Of a stretch of DNA of 64,000 nucleotides, positions 15,871 through 25,559 are shown in pieces. Source of the stretch: Thermococcus thioreducens (lineage in GTDB: Archaea > Methanobacteriota_B > Thermococci > Thermococcales > Thermococcaceae); contig NZ_CP015105.1 of assembly GCF_002214545.1 (NCBI RefSeq), forward strand, positions 930,001-994,000, given 5' to 3'. Within the stretch, counting starts at the first letter, position 1; the number at the start of each line of letters is the position of its first letter. The notes under the pieces are model-generated. The model did no database searches. It worked only from the letters and a program-made list of their open reading frames with translations, and was not told the origin of the DNA. The position numbers and the translations under genes were made by a program.

Positions 15871-17088
15871 ATGGCTGAGAAGGTTAGGAACATAGTGGTT
15901 GAGGAGCTCGTAAGGACTCCCGTTGAGATGCAGAAGGTCGAGCTAGTTGAGAGGAAAGGTATAGGGCACCCGGACAGCATAGCCGACGGCATAGCCGAGG
16001 CAGTCAGCAGGGCCCTCAGCAGGGAGTACATAAAGAGATACGGCATAATCCTGCACCACAACACCGACCAGGTTGAGGTTGTCGGTGGTAAGGCTTACCC
16101 GCGCTTTGGTGGCGGTGAGGTCATCAAGCCGATCTACATACTCCTCTCGGGTAGGGCGGTTGAGATAGTTGACCGTGAGCTTTTCCCTGTCCATGAGGTT
16201 GCAATTAAAGCAGCACGCGAGTACCTGAAGAGAGCCGTCCGGCACCTCGACCTTGAGAACCACGTCGTCATCGACTCCCGCATTGGCCAGGGAAGCGTGG
16301 ACCTCGTCGGTGTCTTCAACAAGGCCAAGGAGAACCCGATTCCTTTAGCGAACGACACCAGCTTTGGAGTCGGCTACGCGCCGCTCAGCGAGACGGAGAG
16401 GATAGTCCTTGAGACCGAGAGACTGCTCAACAGCGATGAGTTCAAGAAGAAATACCCCGCCGTCGGTGAGGACATCAAGGTCATGGGTCTCAGGAAGGGC
16501 GACGAGATAGATATCACCATCGCCGCCGCCATAGTTGACAGCGAGGTTCAGACCCCTGACGACTACATGGCCGTTAAGGAGGCGATCTACGAGGCGGCCA
16601 AGGGGGTTGCCGAGCAGCACACCGAGAGGAAGGTCAACATTTACGTCAACACCGCCGACGACCCTGAGAGGGGCATCTACTACATAACCGTCACCGGGAC
16701 CAGCGCCGAGGCCGGCGATGACGGTTCCGTTGGAAGGGGCAACCGCGTCAACGGACTCATCACCCCGAACAGGCACATGAGCATGGAGGCGGCCGCCGGT
16801 AAGAACCCGGTCAGCCACGTTGGTAAGATCTACAACCTCCTCTCGATGCTCATCGCCAACGACATTGCCGAGCAGGTTGAAGGAGTGGAAGAGGTATACG
16901 TCAGGATACTCAGCCAGATAGGCAAGCCCATCGACGAGCCGCTCGTTGCCAGTGTTCAGGTCATCCCGAAGAAGGGCTACCGCCTTGAGACCATCCAGAA
17001 GCCGGCCTACGAGATAGCGGACACATGGCTCGCCGACATAACCAAGATCCAGAAAATGATACTCGATGACAAGCTCAGCGTCTTCTGA
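15871..17088 (+). CDS. mat: Archaeal S-adenosylmethionine synthetase
   Basis: Makes S-adenosylmethionine from methionine and ATP. The 405-residue protein belongs to the archaeal family, only distantly related to bacterial MetK. Visible family sequences are [69 protein letters not shown] and LSQIGKPID. The GHPD and the HNTDQ segments hold the ATP- and Mg-binding residues. The ATG at 15871 (MAEKVRN) is taken, because GAGGTGA precedes it by 5 bases. An upstream ATG at 15844 sits at the predicted transcription start. Confidence 0.96.
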   Translation: MAEKVRNIVVEELVRTPVEMQKVELVERKGIGHPDSIADGIAEAVSRALSREYIKRYGIILHHNTDQVEVVGGKAYPRFGGGEVIKPIYILLSGRAVEIVDRELFPVHEVAIKAAREYLKRAVRHLDLENHVVIDSRIGQGSVDLVGVFNKAKENPIPLANDTSFGVGYAPLSETERIVLETERLLNSDEFKKKYPAVGEDIKVMGLRKGDEIDITIAAAIVDSEVQTPDDYMAVKEAIYEAAKGVAEQHTERKVNIYVNTADDPERGIYYITVTGTSAEAGDDGSVGRGNRVNGLITPNRHMSMEAAAGKNPVSHVGKIYNLLSMLIANDIAEQVEGVEEVYVRILSQIGKPIDEPLVASVQVIPKKGYRLETIQKPAYEIADTWLADITKIQKMILDDKLSVF

Positions 17089-17134
17089 GCCTGCTCCTTC
17101 TTTTATCCCTACGTGGGCCAAAATTGTGGAAGGA

Positions 17135-17350
17135 TCAAATGGCGGGGTAGCCGTTCTGTTTGAGAACCCTTACGAGCTTCGCTTCCTCTGCCATTAATGC
17201 AATCTTCTCCTTTTTTACCTTTGCAAGCTCCCTCATGGAGGCCTTTTTCTGGCGGGCGACCCTTATGAGCTTTGCCTCCTCAAGCATGAGGAGCTCCTTC
17301 TGCTTCTTAACAACATGCAGCCTCTTCTGGAGCAATTTGAGCCTCTCCAT
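17135..17350 (-). CDS. Small basic coiled-coil protein
   Basis: A 71-residue protein of unknown function. It is rich in Lys, Glu, Leu and Ala, with two similar repeats: LLMLEEAKLIRVARQKKA and IALMAEEAKLVRVLKQNG. The heptad-like pattern points to a helical hairpin or coiled coil. It has a good ribosome site (AGGTGG) and its own TATA-like CTATATAGG at 17367-17375, so it is likely expressed. No membrane segment. It is convergent with the AdoMet synthetase gene. Confidence 0.65.
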   Translation of the reverse strand: MERLKLLQKRLHVVKKQKELLMLEEAKLIRVARQKKASMRELAKVKKEKIALMAEEAKLVRVLKQNGYPAI

Positions 17351-17489
17351 AATGAACCACCTGGCCTATATAGAAACTATAGTCCTTAAAAGGTTTTCGC
17401 CAAATGCTACATATACATTCGACGATTAACGAGGAACAAGCATATAAACTCCAGGCAACAAAATAAGGTGAGTTCTCGGGGGTAAATCG

Positions 17490-18032
17490 ATGATAATCGC
17501 TGTGAGTGGTACTCCCGGAGTCGGTAAAACCACCGTTTCAAAGCTCCTGAGTGAGAGGCTCGGTTACGAATACGTGAGTGTGAAGGATTTTGCCCTCATG
17601 AAGGGCATAGGCGAGCCTGTTGGGGAGGAGGTTGAGATAGACGTAGATGCACTGGCCCGTGAAGTCAGGGCCGAGTTCTCCGGTAAGAACGTTGTCATTG
17701 ATGGTCACCTCAGTCATCTTGTCCTGGCCGATGTTGTCGTGGTTCTCCGCCTCCATCCGAAAGTAGTGGCCGAGAGACTCAAATCCCGGGGGTACTCCCA
17801 TCAAAAGCTCGCTGAAAACGTTGAAGCTGAACTCATAGATGTAATTCTCGTTGAGGCACTGGAGGAGAACGAGAGTGTCTTGGAGGTTGACACCACCGGT
17901 AAAACTCCCGAGGAGATAGTTGACGAGATCCTGGAACTTCTTGAGAAGGGAATGAAAAAAAGAGTCGGGGTTGTCGACTGGACCGGGGCATACGATGATG
18001 TCCTCCAGTACCTAATGCTCGGGGGTGATTAA
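17490..18032 (+). CDS. AK6/Fap7-type adenylate kinase
   Basis: A 180-residue P-loop NTPase. Walker A is [10 protein letters not shown] at residues 6-15. The lid and AMP-binding parts follow ([32 protein letters not shown]). The pattern matches the AK6/Fap7 (hCINAP) family, which acts in small ribosomal subunit maturation by contacting Rps14/uS11, and also has adenylate kinase activity. The C-terminal [20 protein letters not shown] is a typical tail of the archaeal group. The HtpX-like gene begins 2 bases after its stop, so the two are probably one transcript. Confidence 0.88.
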   Translation: MIIAVSGTPGVGKTTVSKLLSERLGYEYVSVKDFALMKGIGEPVGEEVEIDVDALAREVRAEFSGKNVVIDGHLSHLVLADVVVVLRLHPKVVAERLKSRGYSHQKLAENVEAELIDVILVEALEENESVLEVDTTGKTPEEIVDEILELLEKGMKKRVGVVDWTGAYDDVLQYLMLGGD

Positions 18033-18034
18033 AT

Positions 18035-18895
18035 ATGAGAGCCATCAAATGGCTCAGATTGGTACTTGTGATACTTCTCGCAGCTCTTGTCCCCGCAATA
18101 CTGGGATACCTTCTCGGGGGTATCTTCGGCCTGATTGCCGTGCTTTTTCTCATTATAATAGTCGACTGGCTAATTTACTGGTATGGCGACAGATTTTTAA
18201 TGAAATGGTATCGGGCCAGACCTGTTGCCGAGAGCGATTATCCATACCTCTACGCTGTCCTGAGAAAGCTTTCGTCCAGTGCGGGGATTCCTGTTCCCAA
18301 ACTGGCCCTAGCCCCGATTGGCACCCCCAATCTGTTCTCAACGGGCAGAGGTTCCGGAAGCACGACCATAGTTCTCACATACGGACTGCTCAGGGCCCTT
18401 GATTCTGAGGAAATAGAGGGAGTTCTTGCCCATGAGATAGCCCATATAATGAACGGGGACATCGCAATTCAGACTGTTGTTTCCATGATATCCGGGTTCA
18501 TACTCAGTGTTGCTTATGCCCTCGGCAGGCTGTTCAGCTTTGCGTTCCAGGGAGGAAAGGGCGAAGATCCGAACGACAGTTTTCTGGTTGGGGTACTTGC
18601 CCCCGTAGCTGGAGGTTTTCTGCACATAGGTCTGAGTCCCTCCAGGGAGTATCTGGCCGACGAGCACGGTGCCAGGATAAGCGGCAAACCCCTCGCTCTC
18701 GCCAGCGCCCTGCTGAAACTCGACAAGGCGATATCCTTCCGCCCGATGAAGGGAGGCAATCTGGCAACGTCCGGGCTTTTTATCGTGAACCCGTTTAGGG
18801 GGAATCTGGCCCGCATGGTCTCTACACATCCCCCCACAGACGAGAGGGCTGAGAGGCTTTTGAAGATGGCCGAGGAGATGGGGGTCTTCACCTGA
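18035..18895 (+). CDS. htpX: HtpX-like M48 membrane zinc protease
   Basis: A 286-residue membrane-bound metalloprotease involved in quality control of membrane proteins. Two N-terminal hydrophobic helices (residues about 8-48) are followed by the catalytic HEIAH at about 133 (VLAHEIAHIMNGD), a further hydrophobic pair, and the third zinc ligand region SREYLADEHGA at about 205. The C-terminal FSTHPP-like segment is present as MVSTHPPTDERAERL. All features match HtpX. It lies in an operon-like run between the AK6 kinase and a phosphoesterase. Confidence 0.92.
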   Translation: MRAIKWLRLVLVILLAALVPAILGYLLGGIFGLIAVLFLIIIVDWLIYWYGDRFLMKWYRARPVAESDYPYLYAVLRKLSSSAGIPVPKLALAPIGTPNLFSTGRGSGSTTIVLTYGLLRALDSEEIEGVLAHEIAHIMNGDIAIQTVVSMISGFILSVAYALGRLFSFAFQGGKGEDPNDSFLVGVLAPVAGGFLHIGLSPSREYLADEHGARISGKPLALASALLKLDKAISFRPMKGGNLATSGLFIVNPFRGNLARMVSTHPPTDERAERLLKMAEEMGVFT

Positions 18896-18909
18896 GGGGG
18901 TGGGGTTCC

Positions 18910-19566
18910 ATGAGGCTCGTCGCGGTAACGGACATCCACGGGAACTCCAAGAGGGTCCGGCAACTTGCAGAAATCCTAAGGGGCGAAGAATTTGACGCAC
19001 TCCTCGTGGCGGGGGATTTAACCCATTTTAGCGGTGCAGACAAAGCTGTGGAAGTTCTCAAACCCCTCTTAGGGCTTGATATTCCAGTATTTGCAGTTCA
19101 CGGAAACTGCGACGGCAGGGACGTTCCGGAGCTTTTGAGCGAACTCGGGATAAACGCCCACAGCAGGCGGGTTGAGGTCGGTGGAGCTGGCATCGTTGGA
19201 ATCGGCGGTTCAAATATCACGCCCTTCCACACGGTATGGGAGATGACAGAGGACGATATTCGGAAGATACTCGAAAGGAACTACCTGCAGGGCGATGTAA
19301 TTCTCTCCCACGTTCCCCCCCATAGGACGGTGGCTGACAGGGTTCACTTTGGCCATCACGTTGGAAGCAGGGCCTTGAGGGCATTTATAGAGGAGAAACA
19401 ACCACCCCTCGTCGTCTGCGGCCACATACACGAGGGGAGGGGCGTCGATAGGGTTGGAGAAACAGTCGTGGTGAACCCCGGCCCGCTCTTCAGGGGCCAC
19501 TACGCGGTTATTGAGTTCGACGAAAACGAGAAAAAGGTGAAAGACGTAAGGCTGGAGACGCTCTAA
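18910..19566 (+). CDS. Calcineurin-like metallophosphoesterase
   Basis: A 218-residue two-metal phosphoesterase. The five metal-binding motifs are visible: TDIHGN, LLVAGDLTHFS, VHGNCD, VILSHVPPHRT and VVCGHIHEGRG. It resembles archaeal YfcE/MJ0912-like phosphodiesterases. The substrate is not known. It starts 14 bases after the HtpX-like gene, and its stop overlaps the convergent aminotransferase gene by 4 bases. There is no signal peptide, so it acts in the cytosol. Confidence 0.88.
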   Translation: MRLVAVTDIHGNSKRVRQLAEILRGEEFDALLVAGDLTHFSGADKAVEVLKPLLGLDIPVFAVHGNCDGRDVPELLSELGINAHSRRVEVGGAGIVGIGGSNITPFHTVWEMTEDDIRKILERNYLQGDVILSHVPPHRTVADRVHFGHHVGSRALRAFIEEKQPPLVVCGHIHEGRGVDRVGETVVVNPGPLFRGHYAVIEFDENEKKVKDVRLETL

Positions 19567-20732
19567 ACGAGCTTTTTCTCCCTCAGCACTTTCTCCATCC
19601 TGTCCATGGCCTCTTCGAGCTGTTCGTACGCCGTTGCGTAGCTTATCCTGATATAGCCCTCTCCGGCACTTCCGAACGCCGAGCCGGGAACGACTGCAAC
19701 CTTGGCCTCCAGGAGCATCATCTCGCTGAACTCCTTGCTGGTCAGGCCGGTGTCCTTCACGCGCGGGAAGATGTAGAACGCTCCCCTGGGCTTGACCGTC
19801 GGAAGTCCCATCTCGTTGAGCCTCTTCCAAACGAGGTTCCTCCTGCGTTCGTACTCCCTCCTCATCTCCTCGACGGCCTTCCAGCTGCGCTCGTCCTTCA
19901 GAGCTTTTGCAGCTGCATACTGTGCGAAGGTGACCGGACAGGTCGAGTTGTACATCTGGAAGCGGGTCATCCTCTCGATTATCCATTCTGGAGCCGCGAC
20001 AAAGCCGAGGCGCCAGCCGGTCATGGCGAAGGTCTTGGAGAAGCCGTTTATGGTTATCGTGCGCTCAAACATTCCGTTGAGGGAAGCTATGCTGTGGTTT
20101 CTGGCCCCGTCGTAGACGAAGTGCTCGTAGACCTCGTCGCTGAAGACCATGAGATCGTGTTCCACCGCGAAGTCGGCTATCTCTTCGAGATCCTTCCTGG
20201 TGAGAACCGCACCGGTCGGGTTGTTGGGGGAGTTTATGATGAGCGCCCTTGTCTTTTCGGTCACGTGCTTTTCGAGGTCGTCCACGTTCAGCCTGAATTC
20301 GTTCTCCTCATAGGTCGGAACCTCAACCGGCTTTCCTCCCGCAAGGATAACCGCCGGAGCGTAGCTGACGAACATCGGGCTTGGAATCAAGACTTCCTCC
20401 CCCTCCCGGAGAAAGGCCGCGAACCCCATCAGAAAGGCCTGGTTCGCTCCAACTGTCACCATGATTTGAGTCTTGGGATCGGCGTCGATACCGTTTTGTT
20501 CCCGTAACTTTCTGGCTATGGCCTCCCGGAGCATCATGATTCCTGCGTTTGGGCTATAATGGGTCATCCCTCTATCAAGGGCTTCCTTTGCGTATTCCTT
20601 GATGTGTTCGGGAGTATCAAAGTCAGGCTCACCGATGCCGAGTGAGATTAACCCCTCAACACCCTGAGCAAGGTCGAAGAGCTTCCTAATTTCAGAAGGG
20701 TTAACGAGTTCCAGCCTGTCGCTCAGCGCCAT
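19563..20732 (-). CDS. Class I/II aminotransferase (aromatic/aspartate type)
   Basis: A PLP-dependent transaminase of 389 residues, close to the Pyrococcus horikoshii aromatic aminotransferase PH1371 from memory. Motifs are SLGIGEPDFDTP near the N-terminus, INSPNNPTGAVL, VFSDEVYEHF, and the PLP lysine in INGFSKTFAMTGWRLGF. C-terminal RISYATAYEQL holds the substrate-carboxylate Arg. It likely transfers amino groups between aromatic amino acids or aspartate and 2-oxoglutarate in peptide fermentation. The ATG at 20732 follows GGTGAT by 4 bases; an upstream ATG and GTG were not chosen. TATA-like TTATAAAC is at 20762-20769. Confidence 0.92.
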   Translation of the reverse strand: MALSDRLELVNPSEIRKLFDLAQGVEGLISLGIGEPDFDTPEHIKEYAKEALDRGMTHYSPNAGIMMLREAIARKLREQNGIDADPKTQIMVTVGANQAFLMGFAAFLREGEEVLIPSPMFVSYAPAVILAGGKPVEVPTYEENEFRLNVDDLEKHVTEKTRALIINSPNNPTGAVLTRKDLEEIADFAVEHDLMVFSDEVYEHFVYDGARNHSIASLNGMFERTITINGFSKTFAMTGWRLGFVAAPEWIIERMTRFQMYNSTCPVTFAQYAAAKALKDERSWKAVEEMRREYERRRNLVWKRLNEMGLPTVKPRGAFYIFPRVKDTGLTSKEFSEMMLLEAKVAVVPGSAFGSAGEGYIRISYATAYEQLEEAMDRMEKVLREKKLV

Positions 20733-20836
20733 CAGCATCACCGCTTTTCCTTCGGGACAATGTTTATAACTTTACCTCAGAGAAAAGATGTACTTCAAAG
20801 CGCAGGAAAGTGCTTTGATGAACAATTAACGGATCC

Positions 20837-22447
20837 TCATCTCCAGACTGCGAAGCCTTCAATGACCAGCAGGTCGAGCCCCGCGTTCCTAAACGTCCTC
20901 AACGCATCCTCGGGCGAGCAGACTATCGGCTCGCCGTGCATGTTGAAGCTGGTATTTAGGACCGCACCCAGGCCGGTCTTCCGCTCGAAGGCTTTGATTA
21001 CGTCGTAATAAGCCGGATTGACTTCCTTTCTTACGGCCTGCGGCCTCGTTGTACCGTCCACGTGAACGACGGCGGGAGCAGCTTCTCTGAACTCCTCGCT
21101 CGCCGTGTAGCTCATGGTCATGAACTCGTTGGGCTTTCCTCCGAGGTCCTCGAGGTATTCCCCGGCTTTCTCCCACAGCAGGGAAGGAGCAAACGGCTGA
21201 AAGACATCGCGCTTTAAAGCCACGTTGAGCCTATCCTTGACGCCCTCATCCCTAGGGTCGGCTAAAATGGAGCGGTTGCCCAGGGCCCTCGGTCCGAACT
21301 CCATCTTGCCCTGGAAGAACCCCACCAGCTTGCCATCGATGAGGGCATCCACCACGAAGCCGGAGGCGTTCCCTATCTCTTCGTACTTGACCCCTTCCTT
21401 CTTCAGGAATTCCTCGACCTCTTCCTTCGAGTACCCGGGCCCAAGATAGACGTGCTCAAGCTTGAACGGCCTCCATCTTCCGTCGAGCCTATCGAGCTGA
21501 GCCTTCACAAAGACCGCCGCCCCGAAGGCCAGACCACCGTCATCCATCGCAGGGAAGACCCAGAGGTTATCGTCCCCAAAGATTTTCCTCAGCACAGCGT
21601 TGGCCTTTACGTTCTGGGCAACTCCACCGGCGTAGGCGAGGGGGAGGTTTTTCTCTACAAGCTTCAACCCGAGCTCCTCTATTAGCTTCTCCAGATGCGC
21701 CTGAGCGCTCGCTGCAATCTCTATGGCCTTTTTCTGGAGCCTGCCTTCAAGCTTTCCGCGCTTCATCTGGAGGGCAATTTCCTTGGCGTGTCTGAGGGGG
21801 TAATCAAAGAGCTCGGCGAGCTTCCGTGTAGCCTCAACCCCGATAAGACTGAGATGGTTGTCGAAGCTCATGCCGTTCAGCTCGATTACCGAGCTAAGGT
21901 CGTAGGTCGGCCTGCCGTAGGCGGCAAGGCTCATCACCTTGCCCTCGTGACGCATTGGTTTGAATCCTAAAAGCTCAGTAACTGAAGCATAGAAGTCACC
22001 CAATGAGTCCAGGTATGTGCTCTGGGCTATCCTGATCATCTCACCGTCTCTCGCGATGTAAATTGAGGAGCTCAGCCCATCTCCAGCGGCATCGATGCTC
22101 ACCGCGAGAGCATCACGCCACCCGGAGGTGTAGTAAGCACTCGCGGAGTGGGCCAAGTGGTGCTCAACAAAAATTACTTTCCTCTTGAACCCCCTCCCAA
22201 AAACAGCGCGGAGGTTCTCCTCAAGCTCAAGGAGGCGCTTCTGCTTCCGGAATATGCCGGCAACGGCTATAATCTCAACGTCCTCCGGTTCTGCTCCAGC
22301 CATCTCTATGACCTTTTTCAGGCTCAGGGCAGGAAAGCCCCGGTATTTCTTGGTTCTGTTAAGCCTCTCCTCGTTGACGGCAAATAGCCTACCCCCATCT
22401 ATGAGAACCGCACCGGCGTCGTGACCGTCGTGGATTCCGAGAATCAT
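20837..22447 (-). CDS. NodU/TobZ-type carbamoyltransferase
   Basis: A 536-residue enzyme that transfers a carbamoyl group from carbamoyl phosphate (through carbamoyl-AMP) to a hydroxyl group. The N-terminal Kae1/ASKHA-like domain has GIHDGHDAGAVLIDGG, EHHLAHSASAYY and SIDAAGDGLSSSIYI; the C-terminal domain has EFGPRALGNRSILADPR and VLNTSFNMHGEPIV. These match the NodU family. It is a single gene without sugar-modifying neighbours, so the acceptor is unknown; a hydroxyl group on a tetraether-lipid head or glycan is possible but speculative. The ATG at 22447 is taken (MILGIHDGHD). Confidence 0.9.
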   Translation of the reverse strand: MILGIHDGHDAGAVLIDGGRLFAVNEERLNRTKKYRGFPALSLKKVIEMAGAEPEDVEIIAVAGIFRKQKRLLELEENLRAVFGRGFKRKVIFVEHHLAHSASAYYTSGWRDALAVSIDAAGDGLSSSIYIARDGEMIRIAQSTYLDSLGDFYASVTELLGFKPMRHEGKVMSLAAYGRPTYDLSSVIELNGMSFDNHLSLIGVEATRKLAELFDYPLRHAKEIALQMKRGKLEGRLQKKAIEIAASAQAHLEKLIEELGLKLVEKNLPLAYAGGVAQNVKANAVLRKIFGDDNLWVFPAMDDGGLAFGAAVFVKAQLDRLDGRWRPFKLEHVYLGPGYSKEEVEEFLKKEGVKYEEIGNASGFVVDALIDGKLVGFFQGKMEFGPRALGNRSILADPRDEGVKDRLNVALKRDVFQPFAPSLLWEKAGEYLEDLGGKPNEFMTMSYTASEEFREAAPAVVHVDGTTRPQAVRKEVNPAYYDVIKAFERKTGLGAVLNTSFNMHGEPIVCSPEDALRTFRNAGLDLLVIEGFAVWR

Positions 22448-22536
22448 GGTGGTGCATTCCACCTTCCTCTTTTAAAGGTTGGGGAGGGGAAGAATTTAAA
22501 AATCCCGCCAGATCAATACATGTTGGAGGTGAAACC

Positions 22537-22923
22537 ATGAAGAAGGCTGCTGCAATCATTGCCCTGCTCTTCCTGGCGCTCGTTCCCGTTGCAGGAGCCA
22601 CAACATGGAACTATGAAAACTTCATCAAACAGTCAATTGCCTGGTACTACCTGTACCAGAGCGATGAGCAGAAGTTCAACGAGCTCTACAATCTCAGCGC
22701 CCAGATGAACGTCAGCAACGAGACCCTTGCCCTTGCGATGGAGCTTTACAGTAACGCAAGCACCGAGTACAGCCAGGCAATAACCTATGGAATCCCGCAG
22801 GAGACGCAGACGTTCCGCTGGGTCGTCTTCAGCGTCCACATAAGGAAGGCCTACCTCTACATAAGCCAGGCCGTTGAGCTTCTTGAAGAGGCGCTTGCTC
22901 CCCTTGAGAACGGAACTGCATGA
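22537..22923 (+). CDS. Small secreted helical protein
   Basis: A 128-residue protein with a signal peptide (KKAAAIIALLFLALVPVAGA). The mature part is helical, rich in Tyr, Leu and Ala, with several N-glycosylation sites (NVSNET, YSNAST). A repeated-helix style (MELYSNASTEYSQAI, AYLYISQAVELLEEAL) recalls the large secreted proteins at 29566 and 31796. No membrane anchor. The ribosome site GGAGGTG lies 6 bases before the ATG, and TATA-like ATTTAAAAAT is at 22494-22503. Function unknown. Confidence 0.75.
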   Translation: MKKAAAIIALLFLALVPVAGATTWNYENFIKQSIAWYYLYQSDEQKFNELYNLSAQMNVSNETLALAMELYSNASTEYSQAITYGIPQETQTFRWVVFSVHIRKAYLYISQAVELLEEALAPLENGTA

Positions 22924-22950
22924 TTCCTCTTTTTTTATCCTCTTAAAAAT
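22924..22950. terminator. T-rich region between convergent genes
   Basis: CTCTTTTTTTATCC after the secreted-protein gene on the plus strand, with CCTTTATTTTTAAGAGG on the minus strand after proS. T-tracts stop archaeal RNA polymerase without a required hairpin. Confidence 0.5.
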
Positions 22951-22970
22951 AAAGGCTGGAATAAGGGGTA

Positions 22971-24422
22971 TCAGTAGGTTCTGGCGAACCTCGCTATGAA
23001 CTTCGCCTCCCTGCCGCAGACCGGGCACTTCTTTCCTTCCGGGGCTCTGGCCTCTTCGTCCGGATACGGGGTTCCGAGCATCTTGGCGTCCAGTATTTCC
23101 TCCATCTCAAGCCCGCAGCTCTCCTCGCCGCACCACGCGATTTCCACTATACCGCGCCTGTCCTCGAAAACTTCCTTCGCTTCCTCGATGGTGTCAACGC
23201 GCTTGATGTGGCTCTCAAGGAACTCCCTCGCGCGGTTGTAGAGGTTCTCCATTATCTCATCGAAGGTTCTCCTGACGGCATCGACGAGTTCAGCCCTATC
23301 AATGACCTCCTTGGTGAGCGTATCGCGCCTCGCGAGGACAGCCTTCTTTCCATCAACGTCCCTCGGGCCGACCTCTATGCGCAGCGGGACGCCCTTCAGC
23401 TCCCAGTCGTAGTACTTCCTTCCGGGTCTTATATCGCGCTCGTCCACGTGGACGCGTATCCCGGCGTTCCTGAGCTCTTCCGCTATCTCCCTCGCGTAGG
23501 CAAAGACGTCGGCCTCGGCGTCTTTCTTCGGTATCGGGACGATAACGACCTGTATTGGGGCTATCGTCGGCGGGAGAACGAGGCCGCTGTCGTCGCCGTG
23601 TATGGCCATGACCGCCGCCAAAAGCCTCTCGCTCATTCCGAAGGTGGTCTGGTGGACGTACTCGTGGTCGCCGCTCTCCGTCTCGTACTGGATGTTGTAT
23701 GCCTTTGCGAAGTTCTGGCGGTAGTTGTGCATGGTGCCTATCTGGAGCGTCCTGCCGTCGGGCATCATGACCTCGGCGCCAAGGGAGTAGTATGCACCGG
23801 GGAACTTGTCCCAGTCGGGGCGCTTGGAGACGATGTAGGGAATCGCGAGGAATCTCGCGAGGTTGTCAAATATCTCAAGGTCCTCCTTTATCTGCCTCTC
23901 GGCGTCCTCGTAGCTGTCATGGGCTGTGTGGGCCTCGAAGAACCTGCTGATTTCCCTGACCCTGATAAGGGGCCTCGTGTGCTTGGTCTCGTAGCGGTAA
24001 ACGTTAACTATCTGATAGACTTTGAAGGGCAGGTCGGCGTGCGACCTTATCCAGAGCGAGAACATTGAGTACATCGCCGTCTCGCTCGTAGGACGGAGGA
24101 TGAGCCTGACGTCGAGGGGGTCGTGGCCGGCGTGGGTGACCCAAAAAACTTCTCCCTCGAAGCCGGCTATGTGTTCGGCCTCCTTCTGGAACTCAGTCTC
24201 GGGGATGAGCGCCGGGAAGAGAACCTCCTCGTGCCCGGTTCTCTCCATCTCGGAGTGGATGAACCTCTCAATGTTCCTCATGATTTTCAGCCCGTACGGG
24301 AGCCAGATGTTCATTCCCTTGACCGGGTAGCGCTTGTCCTGGATTCCGGCCGTTTCAATCAGCTCGTTGTACCACTCGCTGAAATTCTCGCTCCACTTTT
24401 CCCTCTTAACTTTACCCGCCAT
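22971..24422 (-). CDS. proS: Prolyl-tRNA synthetase (archaeal/eukaryotic type)
   Basis: A class II synthetase of 483 residues that charges tRNA-Pro. Motif 2 ([20 protein letters not shown]), the ATP site region [14 protein letters not shown], the anticodon-binding domain at about 290-400, and a C-terminal zinc-binding module with ECGE-like cysteines (WCGEESCG and CPVCGRE) are present. The lack of an editing insertion between motifs 2 and 3 and the zinc domain are typical of the archaeal form. ATG at 24422 follows AGGTGG; GTG at 24431 lies within the ribosome site. Confidence 0.96.
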   Translation of the reverse strand: MAGKVKREKWSENFSEWYNELIETAGIQDKRYPVKGMNIWLPYGLKIMRNIERFIHSEMERTGHEEVLFPALIPETEFQKEAEHIAGFEGEVFWVTHAGHDPLDVRLILRPTSETAMYSMFSLWIRSHADLPFKVYQIVNVYRYETKHTRPLIRVREISRFFEAHTAHDSYEDAERQIKEDLEIFDNLARFLAIPYIVSKRPDWDKFPGAYYSLGAEVMMPDGRTLQIGTMHNYRQNFAKAYNIQYETESGDHEYVHQTTFGMSERLLAAVMAIHGDDSGLVLPPTIAPIQVVIVPIPKKDAEADVFAYAREIAEELRNAGIRVHVDERDIRPGRKYYDWELKGVPLRIEVGPRDVDGKKAVLARRDTLTKEVIDRAELVDAVRRTFDEIMENLYNRAREFLESHIKRVDTIEEAKEVFEDRRGIVEIAWCGEESCGLEMEEILDAKMLGTPYPDEEARAPEGKKCPVCGREAKFIARFARTY

Positions 24423-24547
24423 CTGCACCACCTAGAGGGAGAAATCGAAAAAGTTTTTAAGTTTTCCCGGTGGCGGCTCGGCTTTCTGACAAACCGGGAA
24501 GGAAAACCTTATTAGGGACGTTTCGATAATCATCTTAAGGTGATATC

Positions 24548-25549
24548 ATGAGGCCGAAGGTGGCCGTTCTCTTTAAGATGAAGAGCAAGCCCGTTGAGGA
24601 GCTCAGGAAATACGCGGACGTTGAATTCATACTGTATCCAAGCATCGATGAGCTCAAGGAAAGGATAGGAGAGTTTGACGGGGTCATAATATCCCCACTG
24701 AACAGGTTTCCGCGCGAAGTCATCGAGAGGGCTGAAAGAATGAAGGTCATCAGCTGTCATTCCGCCGGCTACGACCACGTTGACGTTAAAGCTGCAACCG
24801 AAAGGGGGGTATACGTCACCAAGGTTTCTGGAGTTCTAAGCGAGGCTGTTGCCGAGTTCGCCGTTGGTCTGACCATAGCGCTCCTCAGGAAGATCGCCTA
24901 CTCCGACAGGTTCATTCGTGCCGGGAAGTGGGACTCCCACAGAACCGTCTGGAGCGGGTTCAGGGACATAGAAACGGTCTACGGGAAGAAAGTTGGAATC
25001 CTCGGCATGGGCGCCATTGGAAAGGCCATAGCGAGAAGAATGAAGGCGATGGGCACGGAGATACTCTACTGGTCCCGCTCTCAGAAGCCCGATATTGAAA
25101 AGGAAGTCGGGGCCAGATACATGCCGCTCGAAGACGTTCTGCGGGAAAGCGATATCGTGATTCTGGCCCTGCCGTCCACACCGGAGACGTATCACATCAT
25201 AAACGTGGAGAGGCTGGAACTCCTCGAAGGCAAATATCTCGTCAACATCGGGCGCGGGACGCTGGTAGACGAGAAGGCCCTCGTGAAGGCCATTGAAGAA
25301 GGAAAGCTGAAGGGCTACGCAACGGACGTCTTTGAAAACGAGCCAGTTCAGGAGCACGAACTCTTTGAACATGAGTGGGAGACCGTTCTGACCCCCCACC
25401 ACGCCGGCCTTTCGAAGGAGGCCATGGAGGACATGGGTTTCCAGGCGGTTAGGAACCTCCTCGCCGTTCTCAGGGGGGAGGTCCCGGAGGCGCTCGTGAA
25501 CCGCGAGGTGGTTGAGATACGCTCCCCAGAGGACGTTAAGATGCTTTGA
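24548..25549 (+). CDS. D-isomer-specific 2-hydroxyacid dehydrogenase (glyoxylate/hydroxypyruvate-type)
   Basis: A 333-residue NAD(P)-dependent dehydrogenase. The N-terminal catalytic part precedes a Rossmann domain with VGILGMGAIGKAIARRM (GxGxxG). The catalytic triad is visible: Arg in NIGRGTLVDE, Glu in DVFENEP and His in LTPHHAGLS. It resembles Thermococcales glyoxylate reductases; phosphoglycerate or other 2-hydroxyacid use is possible. Ribosome site AAGGTGAT lies 5 bases before the ATG. The M42 gene starts 10 bases after its stop, in the same direction. Confidence 0.87.
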   Translation: MRPKVAVLFKMKSKPVEELRKYADVEFILYPSIDELKERIGEFDGVIISPLNRFPREVIERAERMKVISCHSAGYDHVDVKAATERGVYVTKVSGVLSEAVAEFAVGLTIALLRKIAYSDRFIRAGKWDSHRTVWSGFRDIETVYGKKVGILGMGAIGKAIARRMKAMGTEILYWSRSQKPDIEKEVGARYMPLEDVLRESDIVILALPSTPETYHIINVERLELLEGKYLVNIGRGTLVDEKALVKAIEEGKLKGYATDVFENEPVQEHELFEHEWETVLTPHHAGLSKEAMEDMGFQAVRNLLAVLRGEVPEALVNREVVEIRSPEDVKML

Positions 25550-25559
25550 GGTGGTCGTG

